DNA from: VXNE01 sp965208745
GTDB lineage: Bacteria > Pseudomonadota > Gammaproteobacteria > Pseudomonadales > Azotimanducaceae
Reading direction: 5' to 3'
Assembly: GCA_965208745.1 (NCBI GenBank)
Contig: CBDBPN010000004.1
Location: forward strand, 1,426,001-1,490,000
Length of the DNA stretch: 64,000 nt
The notes beneath the pieces were generated by a model. That model ran no database searches. It was not told where the DNA came from and was given only the letters and a program-made list of their open reading frames with translations. Below, one piece after another: positions 1-7,883 of this stretch. A program made the translations under genes and the position numbers. Each line of letters starts with the position of its first letter. Position 1 is the first letter of the stretch.

Positions 1-78
1 CGGCCTGAGATTGAACTAACCGCCTCTGACGGAGTGGCTCCCCGGCCGGCGGGACGACCGGGAATCGGCCGATGCCGG

Positions 79-231
79 CTACGGCGCCGCCTCCGTAACG
101 TGTTCCGGTCCCGCCTTCTTCGGGGTGACGGGGCTGTCGGCCGGGTCGTCCACCAGGATGAACATCAGCACCAGGGCCGCAACGGTCGCGAGCCCGAGGA
201 TCATGGGCAGGGATGTCATCAAACGCTTCAT
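79..231 (-). CDS. small single-pass membrane peptide (50 aa)
   Basis: This 50-residue frame starts at an ATG preceded by a clear Shine-Dalgarno sequence (AGAGGAG about 5 bases upstream) and ends in TAG. Residues 9-27 form one strongly hydrophobic helix, followed by an acidic and proline-rich tail (DDPADSP) and a charged C-terminus. It lies 54 bases downstream of the quinoprotein dehydrogenase on the same strand, so it is probably the second gene of that operon. The hydrophobic helix followed by a Pro/Ala/Glu-rich segment resembles the dehydrogenase N-terminus. I do not recognise a family. An accessory subunit of the dehydrogenase is an inference from position only. Confidence 0.6.
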   Translation of the reverse strand: MKRLMTSLPMILGLATVAALVLMFILVDDPADSPVTPKKAGPEHVTEAAP

Positions 232-285
232 CGTCTCCTCTGTCGTCAGTACCGCTGCACGAGAGGCAGCCTCGTATCGCTCCCG

Positions 286-2499
286 TTACTGGAGCCAGGT
301 CATCCGGGGCAGGTCCTGGTTGCCGAGCGCGACCTCCCGGTCCTCGTAGGCCCGCGCGCGGACGTAGGCGTGTATCCGCGCGCTGTCCTCGGGGGCCAGC
401 ACGTCGTCGAACGCGGCCATGCCGTTCGGCGCCAGGGTGCCCTCGAGCACGATCTGGTCGAAGATCCCGTGTATCTCCGGGGTCATCAGGCGCAGGTCGG
501 GAATCGTTCCGCCGGAGCGTGCGAGCACGCCGTGACACACCCCGCAGTAGCTGTTGTAGAGGCGCTCGCCCTGCGCGATCTCCGCATCGCCGACGTCGGC
601 AAGCTGCTGCTCGGGAATGGACCGGTCGACGGCCGTCGGCGGCGGCAGTTCAAGGGCGCCCCCGAGCGCGAACGTCAGCAACCGGCCGAGGTTGCCCTGT
701 GTCACGGACACCGTGTTCGTCTCGCCGGCGAACAGCTCCCCGCCGCCGGTGCCGGTGAGGATCGAGACGTACTGCACGCCGCCGATCTGGTAGGTGACCG
801 GCGGGGCCATCATCGAGACCTGCGCGTCGAACCGCCAGAGTTCCTCGCCGGTCTCCTTGTCCCGCGCGATGAACATCCCCTGCGCATCGCCCTGGAACAC
901 CAGACCGCCGGCGGTCCCGAGGACGCCGCCGTTCCAGTAATGAGGCAGCTCGACGGTCCAGGCGGAATCGCCCGTCAGCGGATCGAACGCCTTGAGATAG
1001 CCCTTCGCGGCCGGCGCGTCCGCGGTGTTCTCGACCAGGAGCTGCGAGATGCGCCCGAACTCGATGCCGAGGTTCCAGGCACCCGGGTTGTACTTGTAGA
1101 CGCCGGTCTCCTGCCACTCCTCCGACATGCCGTAGATGAGCGGGTTGTCCTGCGCCGGGATGTAGACCAGGCCCGCCTCCACGTCGACCGACATGGCCTG
1201 CCAGTTGTGGGCGCCGATGGGCCCCGGCAGGATCCACTGCGGCTCCTCCGAGTAATCGACTTCAGGGTTCTCCACCGGACGTCCGGTCTCCATGTCCACG
1301 TGGGTCGCCCAGGTGATCGTGGCGAAGGGGTGCGCGCGCAGCAGCTCCCCGCTGCCCCGGTCGATGACGTAGAAGAAGCCGTTCTTCGGCGCCTGCATCA
1401 GGACCTTCCGCACCTCGCCGTCCACCTCCATCTCGGCCAGCGCGATGTCCTGCACGGCGGTGTAGTCCCAGTTGTCGCCCGGGGTGGTCTGGTAGTACCA
1501 GTTCATGACGCCGGTGTCGGCGTCGACGGCGACGATCGCGGCCAGGAACAGGTTGTCGCCGCCGCCCGGCGAGCGGATCGCCCGGGTCCACGGCGCGCCG
1601 TTGCCGACGCCGAGGTAGACCTGGTTGAAGTCGGGGTCGTAGACGATGGAGTTCCAGACGGTCCCGCCGCCGCCGACCTCCCACCACGCGCCGCCCTTCC
1701 AGGTGTCGGCGGCCATCTCCATTTCTGGATGTTCGAAGGGGAGCGAGGGGTCCCCGGGCACCGTGAAGAACCGCCAGGCCTGTTCGCCGGTCTCCGCGTC
1801 GTACGCCGTCACGTAGCCCCGCACGCCATACTCCGCGCCGCCGTTGCCGATGAAGACCTTGCCGCGCGCCGCCCGGGGCGCGCCCGTGATCGTGTAGGGC
1901 CGCTCCCGGTCGATGAGCGTGTCGACCTCCCACACGAGCGTCCCCGTCGCCGCGTCGAGCGCGATCAGGCGTCCGTCCAGGCTGCCGACGTACACGCGGC
2001 CGCCGTATACGGCCACGCCTCGGTTGACGACGTCGCAGCACGCCCAGCGCGACCATGCGCGCGGCACCTGCGGGTCGTACGCCCAGACCTCCTCGCCCGT
2101 GACCGCGTCGAACGCATGGACGCGGCTCCACGTGCTCGAGATGAACATCATGCCGTCCACGATGATGGGGGTCGCTTCCTGTCCGCGGTTCGTGCCGAGG
2201 TCGCGGTACCACTGCAGCCCCAGTTCGCCCACGTTCTCGCGGTTGATCGCGGTCAGCGGCGAAAAGCGCTGCTCCTCGAAGGTGCGGCCGTGCGCGAGCC
2301 AGTTGCCCGGTTCGCTGTCGGCGTTGACGATGCGCGCGTCGTCGATGAGCCCGATGGTCGGCTCCGGGGCCGCGGGCGCCGCCGGGGCTTCTGGCGTCTC
2401 CACCGGTTCGGGCGCCGGCTCCGGCGCGTCGCGCCACACCAGGACGTAAGCCAGGACCGCGACCACGACGACCGCGATGCCGAGGACAAGAGTACGCAT
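286..2499 (-). CDS. PQQ-dependent quinohemoprotein dehydrogenase, membrane anchored
   Basis: This protein (737 aa) oxidises an alcohol or similar substrate in the periplasm with pyrroloquinoline quinone and passes electrons to a c-type heme. Residues 2-22 form a signal anchor, followed by a Pro/Ala/Glu-rich linker to about residue 47. The body has repeated PQQ propeller blades (DAVTGEEVW, DAATGTLVW, DKETGEELW). The adjacent-cysteine disulfide that packs on PQQ is at 154-155 (WACC). The C-terminal cytochrome domain has CGVCH at 652-656 and a likely Met ligand (NGM) near 694. This order is that of type II quinohemoprotein alcohol dehydrogenases. I placed the start at MRTLVLG because the 29 residues upstream are not signal-like. 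No PQQ biosynthesis genes are in the window. The substrate is unknown. Confidence 0.93.
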   Translation of the reverse strand: MRTLVLGIAVVVVAVLAYVLVWRDAPEPAPEPVETPEAPAAPAAPEPTIGLIDDARIVNADSEPGNWLAHGRTFEEQRFSPLTAINRENVGELGLQWYRDLGTNRGQEATPIIVDGMMFISSTWSRVHAFDAVTGEEVWAYDPQVPRAWSRWACCDVVNRGVAVYGGRVYVGSLDGRLIALDAATGTLVWEVDTLIDRERPYTITGAPRAARGKVFIGNGGAEYGVRGYVTAYDAETGEQAWRFFTVPGDPSLPFEHPEMEMAADTWKGGAWWEVGGGGTVWNSIVYDPDFNQVYLGVGNGAPWTRAIRSPGGGDNLFLAAIVAVDADTGVMNWYYQTTPGDNWDYTAVQDIALAEMEVDGEVRKVLMQAPKNGFFYVIDRGSGELLRAHPFATITWATHVDMETGRPVENPEVDYSEEPQWILPGPIGAHNWQAMSVDVEAGLVYIPAQDNPLIYGMSEEWQETGVYKYNPGAWNLGIEFGRISQLLVENTADAPAAKGYLKAFDPLTGDSAWTVELPHYWNGGVLGTAGGLVFQGDAQGMFIARDKETGEELWRFDAQVSMMAPPVTYQIGGVQYVSILTGTGGGELFAGETNTVSVTQGNLGRLLTFALGGALELPPPTAVDRSIPEQQLADVGDAEIAQGERLYNSYCGVCHGVLARSGGTIPDLRLMTPEIHGIFDQIVLEGTLAPNGMAAFDDVLAPEDSARIHAYVRARAYEDREVALGNQDLPRMTWLQ

Positions 2500-2677
2500 G
2501 GCAGGAAACCCCCTCTTTGCCGCCGGGCGATGATACCCGATGCCACCAGAGCCGCCCGACGGAACCCGCCCATGTGCGCCATTCACCAGGTCGCCCGAGG
2601 ACGCCGTTCACGGATCGCGACTCGCGCGAGATGTCGCCCGGATTGATTTCCGGCCGCAAGGGGACTATGTCACGGGT

Positions 2678-3754
2678 ATGGACGAGTCCGGCGACCGCTA
2701 TCTCGACAAGTACTGGGCTGGACTCGCCATCCTGGACCCGCTCTCGACTTCGGGAACCACGCTCACGAGCGAGCAGGTCCGCACCGCTCTTGGAACGCGG
2801 AGCGTCAAGGGCATCGGGTCGGCACTGCGGCCGACGCGGCTGGCGCTGGAACTCGCCGGTATCCGCCTGGACGAGGCGGTCTCCAAGCGTTCAGAGCGAG
2901 GCCGGACGGTCTGGACCGGGGGGCCTCGGCTCCGGCAGGCGAGACATGTCCTGGATCGCGTACGCAGGGACACGACGGAAGGGCCGCGGGACGACAGCGC
3001 ATCGCTGGCGCCGCCGGCGGGATACACCGGGCCGGTCGTGGTGCTCCGCGCACTCAAGACCCGGGGAGAGCTTTTCGAGATCCACGGCGGACTGGACGAA
3101 CTGGACTCCGTCGTCGACGACCCGTTCCTCCCGATCGACGACGGCATCGAAACGATCGGCGAGGTGTTCATCGACCGCATCGAGCCGGGGTCGGACGGCG
3201 AGGAGCATGCGGTGCCGAGCGGGTACGGCGAACACGGCATCTGGGTGCGCGGCGTCCACGACTACGCACAACCGCGTGTTTCCGGGGCGATCGGCACCGG
3301 GCGACGACCGACGATGGCGGCGAGAATCGCGGAAGCCACCTGGGTCGAACGTCGGATCGCGCTCGTGGACGCCGCGCGGCAGGTCGAGAGCTTGCTGGCG
3401 CCGAACCGGCTGTCGTTGAGGAGTCCGGAAGCAGCCTGGCGCCAGGTGGACGAGAGCAGGCGATTCCGTTACGTGGACTGGATGGCGACGGGCGCACTCG
3501 AGAAGCGCAGCGCGCCTCCGCTCCGGATGCGACTGCGCTGCTGGTACGAGATCGTGATCGTAACCCCTCGCGGCAGACGCGTCGTGCTCCGTGAGGAGGG
3601 GCTGCGGGGAGACGACGAGCGCACGGTTGCCCGGGCGACGGACCGTTGGCGCACTGACCAGGCGGCCGGGGCCAACCCGTTCGTCGCGATCCGCGAGGTA
3701 CGGATCGCCAGGAGCCAGCCTCGGCCCGTGCCGCCGGAGGAAGCGCTGCCCTGA
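2678..3754 (+). CDS. hypothetical protein, about 358 aa
   Basis: The frame is open from further upstream, but I start it at MDESGDRYLDKYW because earlier residues look like read-through over the promoter region it shares with the divergent dehydrogenase. The protein is hydrophilic and rich in Arg, Asp and Glu, with no signal peptide, membrane segment or recognisable catalytic motif. The C-terminal third contains an alternating beta-like stretch (RCWYEIVIVTPRG) followed by a charged helix. Codon use matches the neighbours, which supports a real gene. I cannot assign a function. Confidence 0.6.
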   Translation: MDESGDRYLDKYWAGLAILDPLSTSGTTLTSEQVRTALGTRSVKGIGSALRPTRLALELAGIRLDEAVSKRSERGRTVWTGGPRLRQARHVLDRVRRDTTEGPRDDSASLAPPAGYTGPVVVLRALKTRGELFEIHGGLDELDSVVDDPFLPIDDGIETIGEVFIDRIEPGSDGEEHAVPSGYGEHGIWVRGVHDYAQPRVSGAIGTGRRPTMAARIAEATWVERRIALVDAARQVESLLAPNRLSLRSPEAAWRQVDESRRFRYVDWMATGALEKRSAPPLRMRLRCWYEIVIVTPRGRRVVLREEGLRGDDERTVARATDRWRTDQAAGANPFVAIREVRIARSQPRPVPPEEALP

Positions 3755-3759
3755 GCCCG

Positions 3760-3779
3760 CGCGCGTCCCCGCACGCGCG
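3760..3779. terminator. GC-rich hairpin between convergent genes
   Basis: A perfect 7-bp inverted repeat (CGCGCGT / ACGCGCG, loop CCCCGC) lies between the stop codons of the convergent genes at 3754 and 3786. There is no U-tract, so intrinsic termination is uncertain. Its place between two converging genes suggests a bidirectional 3'-end structure. Confidence 0.4.
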
Positions 3780-3785
3780 TCGCCC

Positions 3786-4976
3786 TCAGTCGACCAGTGC
3801 CGAGTAAGCGAGCGTCTTGAGCTCCCGCCGGATCGGGTAGGACGATGAGGGAAGCAACTGCGTCATGAACACGACGATCAGCTCCTCCACGGGATCGACC
3901 CAGAAGTAGGTGCTCGCCGCGCCGCCCCAGGCGAACTCGCCCGGCGAGTCCAGGACCCCCGCCGCCGCTGGGTCCAGCACCACCGAGAAGCCGAGTCCGA
4001 AGCCGATGCCGTCGTAGGGCGTTTCGCTGAACACCGGCTGCCCCATGGCGGCGAGGTCGCAGTTGCCCGGCATGTGGTTGCAGGTCATGTACTCGACGGT
4101 CTTGCGGCCGAGCAGGCGCGTGCCCGAAAGCTCCCCCTTGCCGAGCAGCATTCGGGCGAAGCGGTGGTAGTCGTCGATCGTCGAGACCATGCCGCCGCCT
4201 CCGGAGAGGCGTTCCGGGGGTTTCCGGTAACGGCTCTCCCGAGGGTCGTCCTGCAGGCGGTACGCGTCCTGACCGGTGTACTCGTAGCACGCGGCGAAGC
4301 GCGGCAGCGACGCCTCGGGGACCTGGAACCCGGAGTCGCGCATGCCCAGGGGCTCCGTGATGCGCTCCGCCACGAACGCGTCGAGGTCCCGGTCCGAGAG
4401 GACCTGCACGAGGTAGCCGCACACGTCGGTCGAGTAGCCGTAGTTCCAGCGCGTGCCCGGGGAGAACTGCAGGGGCAGGTCCGCGAGGGCGTCGATCATG
4501 GCCTGCAGGTCCCCGTCGCCCACTTTGCGGCTGCGGTACAGCGCGTCCACCGGGTGGCTGTTCATGAAGCCGTAGGTCAGGCCGGAGGTGTGCGACAGGA
4601 GGTCCTTGACCGTCATCGGGCGCTCCGGAGGCACGGTGGTGTACTTCTGCTCGTCACCGTCCCCGAAGACCTCGAGCCCCTCCCACGAGGGGATGTACTT
4701 CGACACCGGGTCGTCGAGCTGAAAGCGGCCCTCCTCGTAGAGCATCATCAGCGCGACGCTGGTGATGGGCTTCGTCATCGAGTAGATGCGAAAGACCGTG
4801 TCCCGCCAGACCGGGAGGTCCCGATCGACGTCCATGTGGCCGTAGGCGCTGAACCAGACGTCGGGGGTGCCGCGGGAGACCAGGCACGCGTAGCCGGGCA
4901 GCGCGCCCCGGTCGACGTAGCCCTTCGCATGGGCGTGCAGGTTCTGCAGGCGCTCGTCGGACAGGCCTCGGGGCAT
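3786..4976 (-). CDS. serine hydrolase, class C beta-lactamase/EstB-like family
   Basis: This is a 396-residue protein of the beta-lactamase-related serine hydrolase family, which includes EstB-type esterases and class C-like enzymes. The nucleophile motif SMTK is at 66-69 (S-x-x-K). A downstream YGYST segment occupies the usual Tyr motif region, and WGGAAST near the C-terminus replaces the KTG box, as in EstB-like esterases rather than true beta-lactamases. I chose the ATG at 4976 because GAGGAG lies about 9 bases upstream; the 32 residues before it are not conserved in style. No signal peptide is seen, so the enzyme is probably cytoplasmic. Ester hydrolysis is the likely activity and the substrate is unknown. 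Confidence 0.88.
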   Translation of the reverse strand: MPRGLSDERLQNLHAHAKGYVDRGALPGYACLVSRGTPDVWFSAYGHMDVDRDLPVWRDTVFRIYSMTKPITSVALMMLYEEGRFQLDDPVSKYIPSWEGLEVFGDGDEQKYTTVPPERPMTVKDLLSHTSGLTYGFMNSHPVDALYRSRKVGDGDLQAMIDALADLPLQFSPGTRWNYGYSTDVCGYLVQVLSDRDLDAFVAERITEPLGMRDSGFQVPEASLPRFAACYEYTGQDAYRLQDDPRESRYRKPPERLSGGGGMVSTIDDYHRFARMLLGKGELSGTRLLGRKTVEYMTCNHMPGNCDLAAMGQPVFSETPYDGIGFGLGFSVVLDPAAAGVLDSPGEFAWGGAASTYFWVDPVEELIVVFMTQLLPSSSYPIRRELKTLAYSALVD

Positions 4977-5250
4977 GGTTGGGTCTCCTCGACACAACGT
5001 CGCGCGTGCGATCATAGCGCGGGCTCTCGGTGGCGCTGCCGCCTTGCGGACGGACAGGAACGGATGCGACAAACCTCCATGGCCAGCGTCACCGACAACC
5101 CCCGAGGATGAGATGCGCTGCCTGTGGCGTGGTGGTTGGGTGAGTATCGTATGCGAAGGCGGGCCGTGGTCGGACGTTAGACGGAGGCCGCTCTACCATC
5201 GTCGAATCGCACGGCCTTTTTCGTAGCTGGATCGGGACGTCATAGACACC

Positions 5251-5745
5251 ATGGGTAACGAGGAAAGCGAAGCCGACAGATGGTCAGAGGTACCGGCGTT
5301 GCTCGGCTCGCTCTACGAGATCGTGAATCGCCTTGAGGCGCTCTTTCCGGGCCGCAAGTTCACACCTGATGGGGCATCTGGTTGGCAGCATCGGCGAAGC
5401 CGTAGCGGCCCGGATGTTTGATCTCCGTCTCCTGCGGGCGGGGACCCCAGAGCACGACGCAACCACGGCTGACGGGCAGACGTTCGTCCAAATCAAGCTG
5501 ACGCAAGGGAAGCGAGGCGTAGCCCTGAGGGCGGAACCGAAGCACTTGCTCGTCCTGCGCCTGGACCCTGAGCTTCTCGTCGAAGTGGTATACAACGGGC
5601 GCGGCCGCACGCCCGGTCGTCGGCCGGCAAGATGCAGAAGAACGGCCAGCGAGCAGTTTCGCTGGCGAAGCTCCGCGACCTGAACGTCGCCAGTCCGGAC
5701 GAGCACCGACTGCCGATTCGTAACCAACTGAGGCTGCGCCGATAA
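5251..5745 (+). pseudogene. DUF6998 family protein gene with two compensating frameshifts
   Basis: The reading begins MGNEESEAD in one frame, continues through LEALFPGRKFTPDG, and then must shift at a GGGG run (5371-5374, one G too many) to read HLVGSIGEAVAARMFD. It shifts back around 5601-5625 to read GKMQKNGQRAVSLAKLRD and ends at 5745 in the original frame. The joined product (about 165 aa) matches what I know of DUF6998: the FPGRKFTPDGHLVGSIGE block, then HDA, then VQIKLTQGK, an arrangement like a PD-(D/E)xK nuclease core (D...QxK). As written, no single frame encodes the whole protein. It is either a decayed gene or one with two indel errors in the assembly. Confidence 0.75.
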
Positions 5746-6058
5746 CGGTTCGTTGAGGGTTAAGGACGGCGACCGCACGCGGTCTCCTTGGATGATCGTT
5801 TCCCAGGAGCAGCCTGCGCCGAAACGTGGACGAACTCCTGCCAGCTCGGTAGCGCCCGAGGGCACGTCTTGATGGAGATGCCGTCGCGGGGCACCGCCTC
5901 GGCGATTGCGTCCCCGGCGGGGCCGGTAACGGTGCGCGACGCTCCACTTCGTCCATCCGAAATTCGCAAAGGCCGGTAACCGTGTCTGGTAGTCTGAACT
6001 CTGACGCCAAGCGATATCAGGATCGCGCGGTTACCCGCGCGATCAGGGAGTCGAAGTC
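5746..6058. other. 313-bp intergenic stretch, no convincing gene
   Basis: Short frames exist on both strands (a 69-codon minus-strand frame at 5760-5969 is the longest of interest), but none has a ribosome binding site or a recognisable product. The only clear structure is the inverted repeat at 6021-6044, just before the HicB-like gene. Similar GGCCGGTAAC words occur at 5923-5932 and 5971-5980. Confidence 0.5.
6021..6044. promoter_or_regulatory. perfect 10-bp inverted repeat upstream of the HicB-like gene
   Basis: GATCGCGCGG and CCGCGCGATC are separated by TTAC and end 14 bases before the GTG start at 6059. The arrangement fits either an autoregulatory operator or an RNA hairpin in the leader. 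HicB proteins commonly bind their own promoter, so an operator is the more likely reading, but this is inference. Confidence 0.45.
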
Positions 6059-6298
6059 GTGAAGACCAGCGCCCGTTACGTCAAGATCGTCGAGTGGTCC
6101 GAAGAGGACCAGTGCTATGTCGGCAGTTGCCCGGGTCTCCTCTGGGGTGGCTGCCACGGCGACGACGAGCAATCCGTCTTCGTGGAACTCTGCCAGGTCG
6201 TCGAAGAGGCCATCGATCTCCTGTTGGCCGATGGCAAGCCATTGCCCCCCGCGACGTCCGGCAGGGACTGGTCGAACCGACTGCAGGACGTGGCCTGA
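6059..6298 (+). CDS. HicB-like antitoxin family protein, no HicA partner visible
   Basis: This 79-residue protein starts with GTG and has the partial RNase H-like fold of HicB: beta strands around KIVEWSEEDQCYVGSCPGL, then GCHGDDEQSVFVELCQVVEEAIDLLLADG and the common LPP ending of that domain. HicB normally neutralises the mRNA-cleaving toxin HicA. No HicA-sized gene lies on either side: upstream is a non-coding stretch and downstream is a VOC protein 12 bases away. It lacks a separate DNA-binding domain. It may be an orphan antitoxin or a solo regulatory HicB. The inverted repeat at 6021-6044 is its likely control site. Confidence 0.7.
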   Translation: MKTSARYVKIVEWSEEDQCYVGSCPGLLWGGCHGDDEQSVFVELCQVVEEAIDLLLADGKPLPPATSGRDWSNRLQDVA

Positions 6299-6310
6299 AA
6301 CGGCATCCGC

Positions 6311-6691
6311 ATGAGCGTCATCGGCATCGAAGAGATCTTCCTTGACGTCAACGACCTCGCGAAAGCCGTCGACTTCTACGAGAACCTCATCGGGATTCCG
6401 GTCGTCTCGCGCAACGCGGAGCGGGCCTACCTGCAGTGCGAACGCAGCCACGTCGTGCTGCAGGTCCGGGGGCACTCGGGGCGTCACCGGGGCGGCGGAC
6501 CGATGCACTTCTCCTTCAGCGTGACCGAGGACGACTTCGACGCCGTCGCCGCCCGCGCGGCCGCGGCCAACATCTTCACCCGGGGGCCTATGGGCGAACG
6601 GGGCAAGGGGCGCGCCCTCTTCATGCTCGACCCCGACGGGAACGAGGCGGAGGTGAACACGCGGTACCTGTACGGGGTGCCGAAACGCTGA
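6311..6691 (+). CDS. VOC superfamily protein (glyoxalase/dioxygenase fold)
   Basis: This is a 126-residue vicinal oxygen chelate protein with two beta-alpha-beta-beta-beta modules. It begins IGIEEIFLDVNDLAKAVDFYENLIG, the typical first module, and ends LFMLDPDGNEAEV, the conserved metal-side turn with the final Glu ligand. One VOC domain per chain implies a homodimer. It follows the HicB-like gene by 12 bases, so the two are probably co-transcribed. VOC enzymes include glyoxalases, fosfomycin and bleomycin resistance proteins and dioxygenases. Nothing here decides between them. Confidence 0.85.
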   Translation: MSVIGIEEIFLDVNDLAKAVDFYENLIGIPVVSRNAERAYLQCERSHVVLQVRGHSGRHRGGGPMHFSFSVTEDDFDAVAARAAAANIFTRGPMGERGKGRALFMLDPDGNEAEVNTRYLYGVPKR

Positions 6692-6704
6692 CCGACCGTT
6701 CGCA

Positions 6705-7870
6705 GTGACGCTGAACACCGATCCGGCCATTCGCGGCAGCCTGTTCGCCACGGACTTTCTCAACGATCCTGAGTCCCTCGGCGAACTGTCGGCCTGGAGC
6801 GATCTGACCGACGAAGCTCTGCGCCAAGTCGAAACCCGCCTTCGAGAGACCTTCGAGGGCTTCTCCCGGAGAACCAGCCCGAACGAGACCGAAACCGAGG
6901 ACGACCTCATCTGGCCGACGCTGGAGCAACTGGGCTGGACGGCGCATCTGCGGCAACAGAATCTCAGCGCCACCGGCCGCCTGGACGTGCCCGACGGGCT
7001 CCTGTTCGCCGACGATCGCGCGAAGGGCCGGGCCGCCGAACTCCGCGAAGAGCATGCCCGCTACTCGGTCGGCGCGGCGGTGGTCGAGTCGAAGCAGTGG
7101 TTGCGCAGCCTGGACCGGGGCTCCGACCAAGCCATCGCGCCGTCCACGCAGATGCTCCGCTACCTGCGTCGCGCCGACGACCTGACGGAAGGACGGATGC
7201 GTTGGGGAATCCTCACCAACGGCGCACGTTGGCGGCTGTACTTCCAGGGGGCGCGATCCGTGTCGGAGGGCTTCTTCGAGATGGACTTGGCCCTCGTCCT
7301 GAATCTGGCCGGCCACAACGAGGGCCTGTTCGCGCTGTCGGCCGCGGAGCGTCGGCATTGCCTGAAGCTGTTCGTACTCCTGTTCGGGCGACAGGCATTT
7401 CTCGCCGAGGGCGCCGAAGCGCAGACGCTGCACCGGCAGATCCTCGCCCGGAGCAGGCTCCACGAGGAACGCGTCGCCGCCAACATCTCCGAGCTTACGA
7501 GCAAACAACGTTCGGTCCCAAGTCAGCAGCAGATATCGTCCGCGAGGCCATTCTCGAACTCACCTACACGGCGCACGACATGGCCGCCTTCGCCAGCGAT
7601 CTCGGTCACGTCGACGCCGAGGGTCAGGTACGACCACCGTTCCGGTGGGACGAGGACCGCCGCCTGTACCTCCGGGCCAAGCTCGACGCCCTGTACTTTC
7701 ACCTCTACGGCATCACGGAGCGGGACGATGTCCGTTACATATACTCCACCTTCCCGATCGTCGAGCGTCAGGAAGTCGCGGCGTATGGCACCTTCCGCTC
7801 GCGGGATCTCTGCCTCGCCTGGATGAACGCGCTTTCCGCCGGGCGGCCGGACGCGGAGGTGGACGCTTAG
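6705..7870 (+). pseudogene. type IIG restriction-modification enzyme remnant, methyltransferase core deleted
   Basis: The first part (GTG start, VTLNTDPAIRGSLF, about 265 codons) is the N-terminal nuclease region of Eco57I-like type IIG enzymes. It keeps a PD-(D/E)xK-like core: E near ETEDDLIWPTLEQLGW, PD in DVPDGLLF and ESK in VVESKQW. Around 7500-7520 the frame changes. The rest reads VREAILELTYTAHDM, then FRWDEDRRLYLRAKLDALYFHLYGI and TFPIVERQEV, which is the extreme C-terminus of these enzymes. In intact relatives several hundred residues, including the whole N6-adenine methyltransferase domain and most of the target recognition domain, lie between these two parts. It is therefore an internal deletion with a frameshift. 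The nuclease half could still be translated. Confidence 0.8.
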
Positions 7871-7883
7871 CAAGGAAGATGGA

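Noticed and set aside
34..2646. An 870-codon open frame on the plus strand opposite the quinoprotein dehydrogenase
   Set aside because: It is a GC-driven shadow. The product is Arg- and Val-rich with no domains, while the minus strand encodes a complete PQQ protein.
5185..5221. AGGCCG...CGGCC followed by five T, a possible terminator after the serine hydrolase promoter region
   Set aside because: The stem is only 6 bp with a 21-base loop, and no plus-strand gene ends upstream of it.
5760..5969. 69-codon minus-strand frame that could be a gene relic
   Set aside because: There is no ribosome binding site and no recognisable family. It overlaps nothing conserved, and I could not extend it in another frame.
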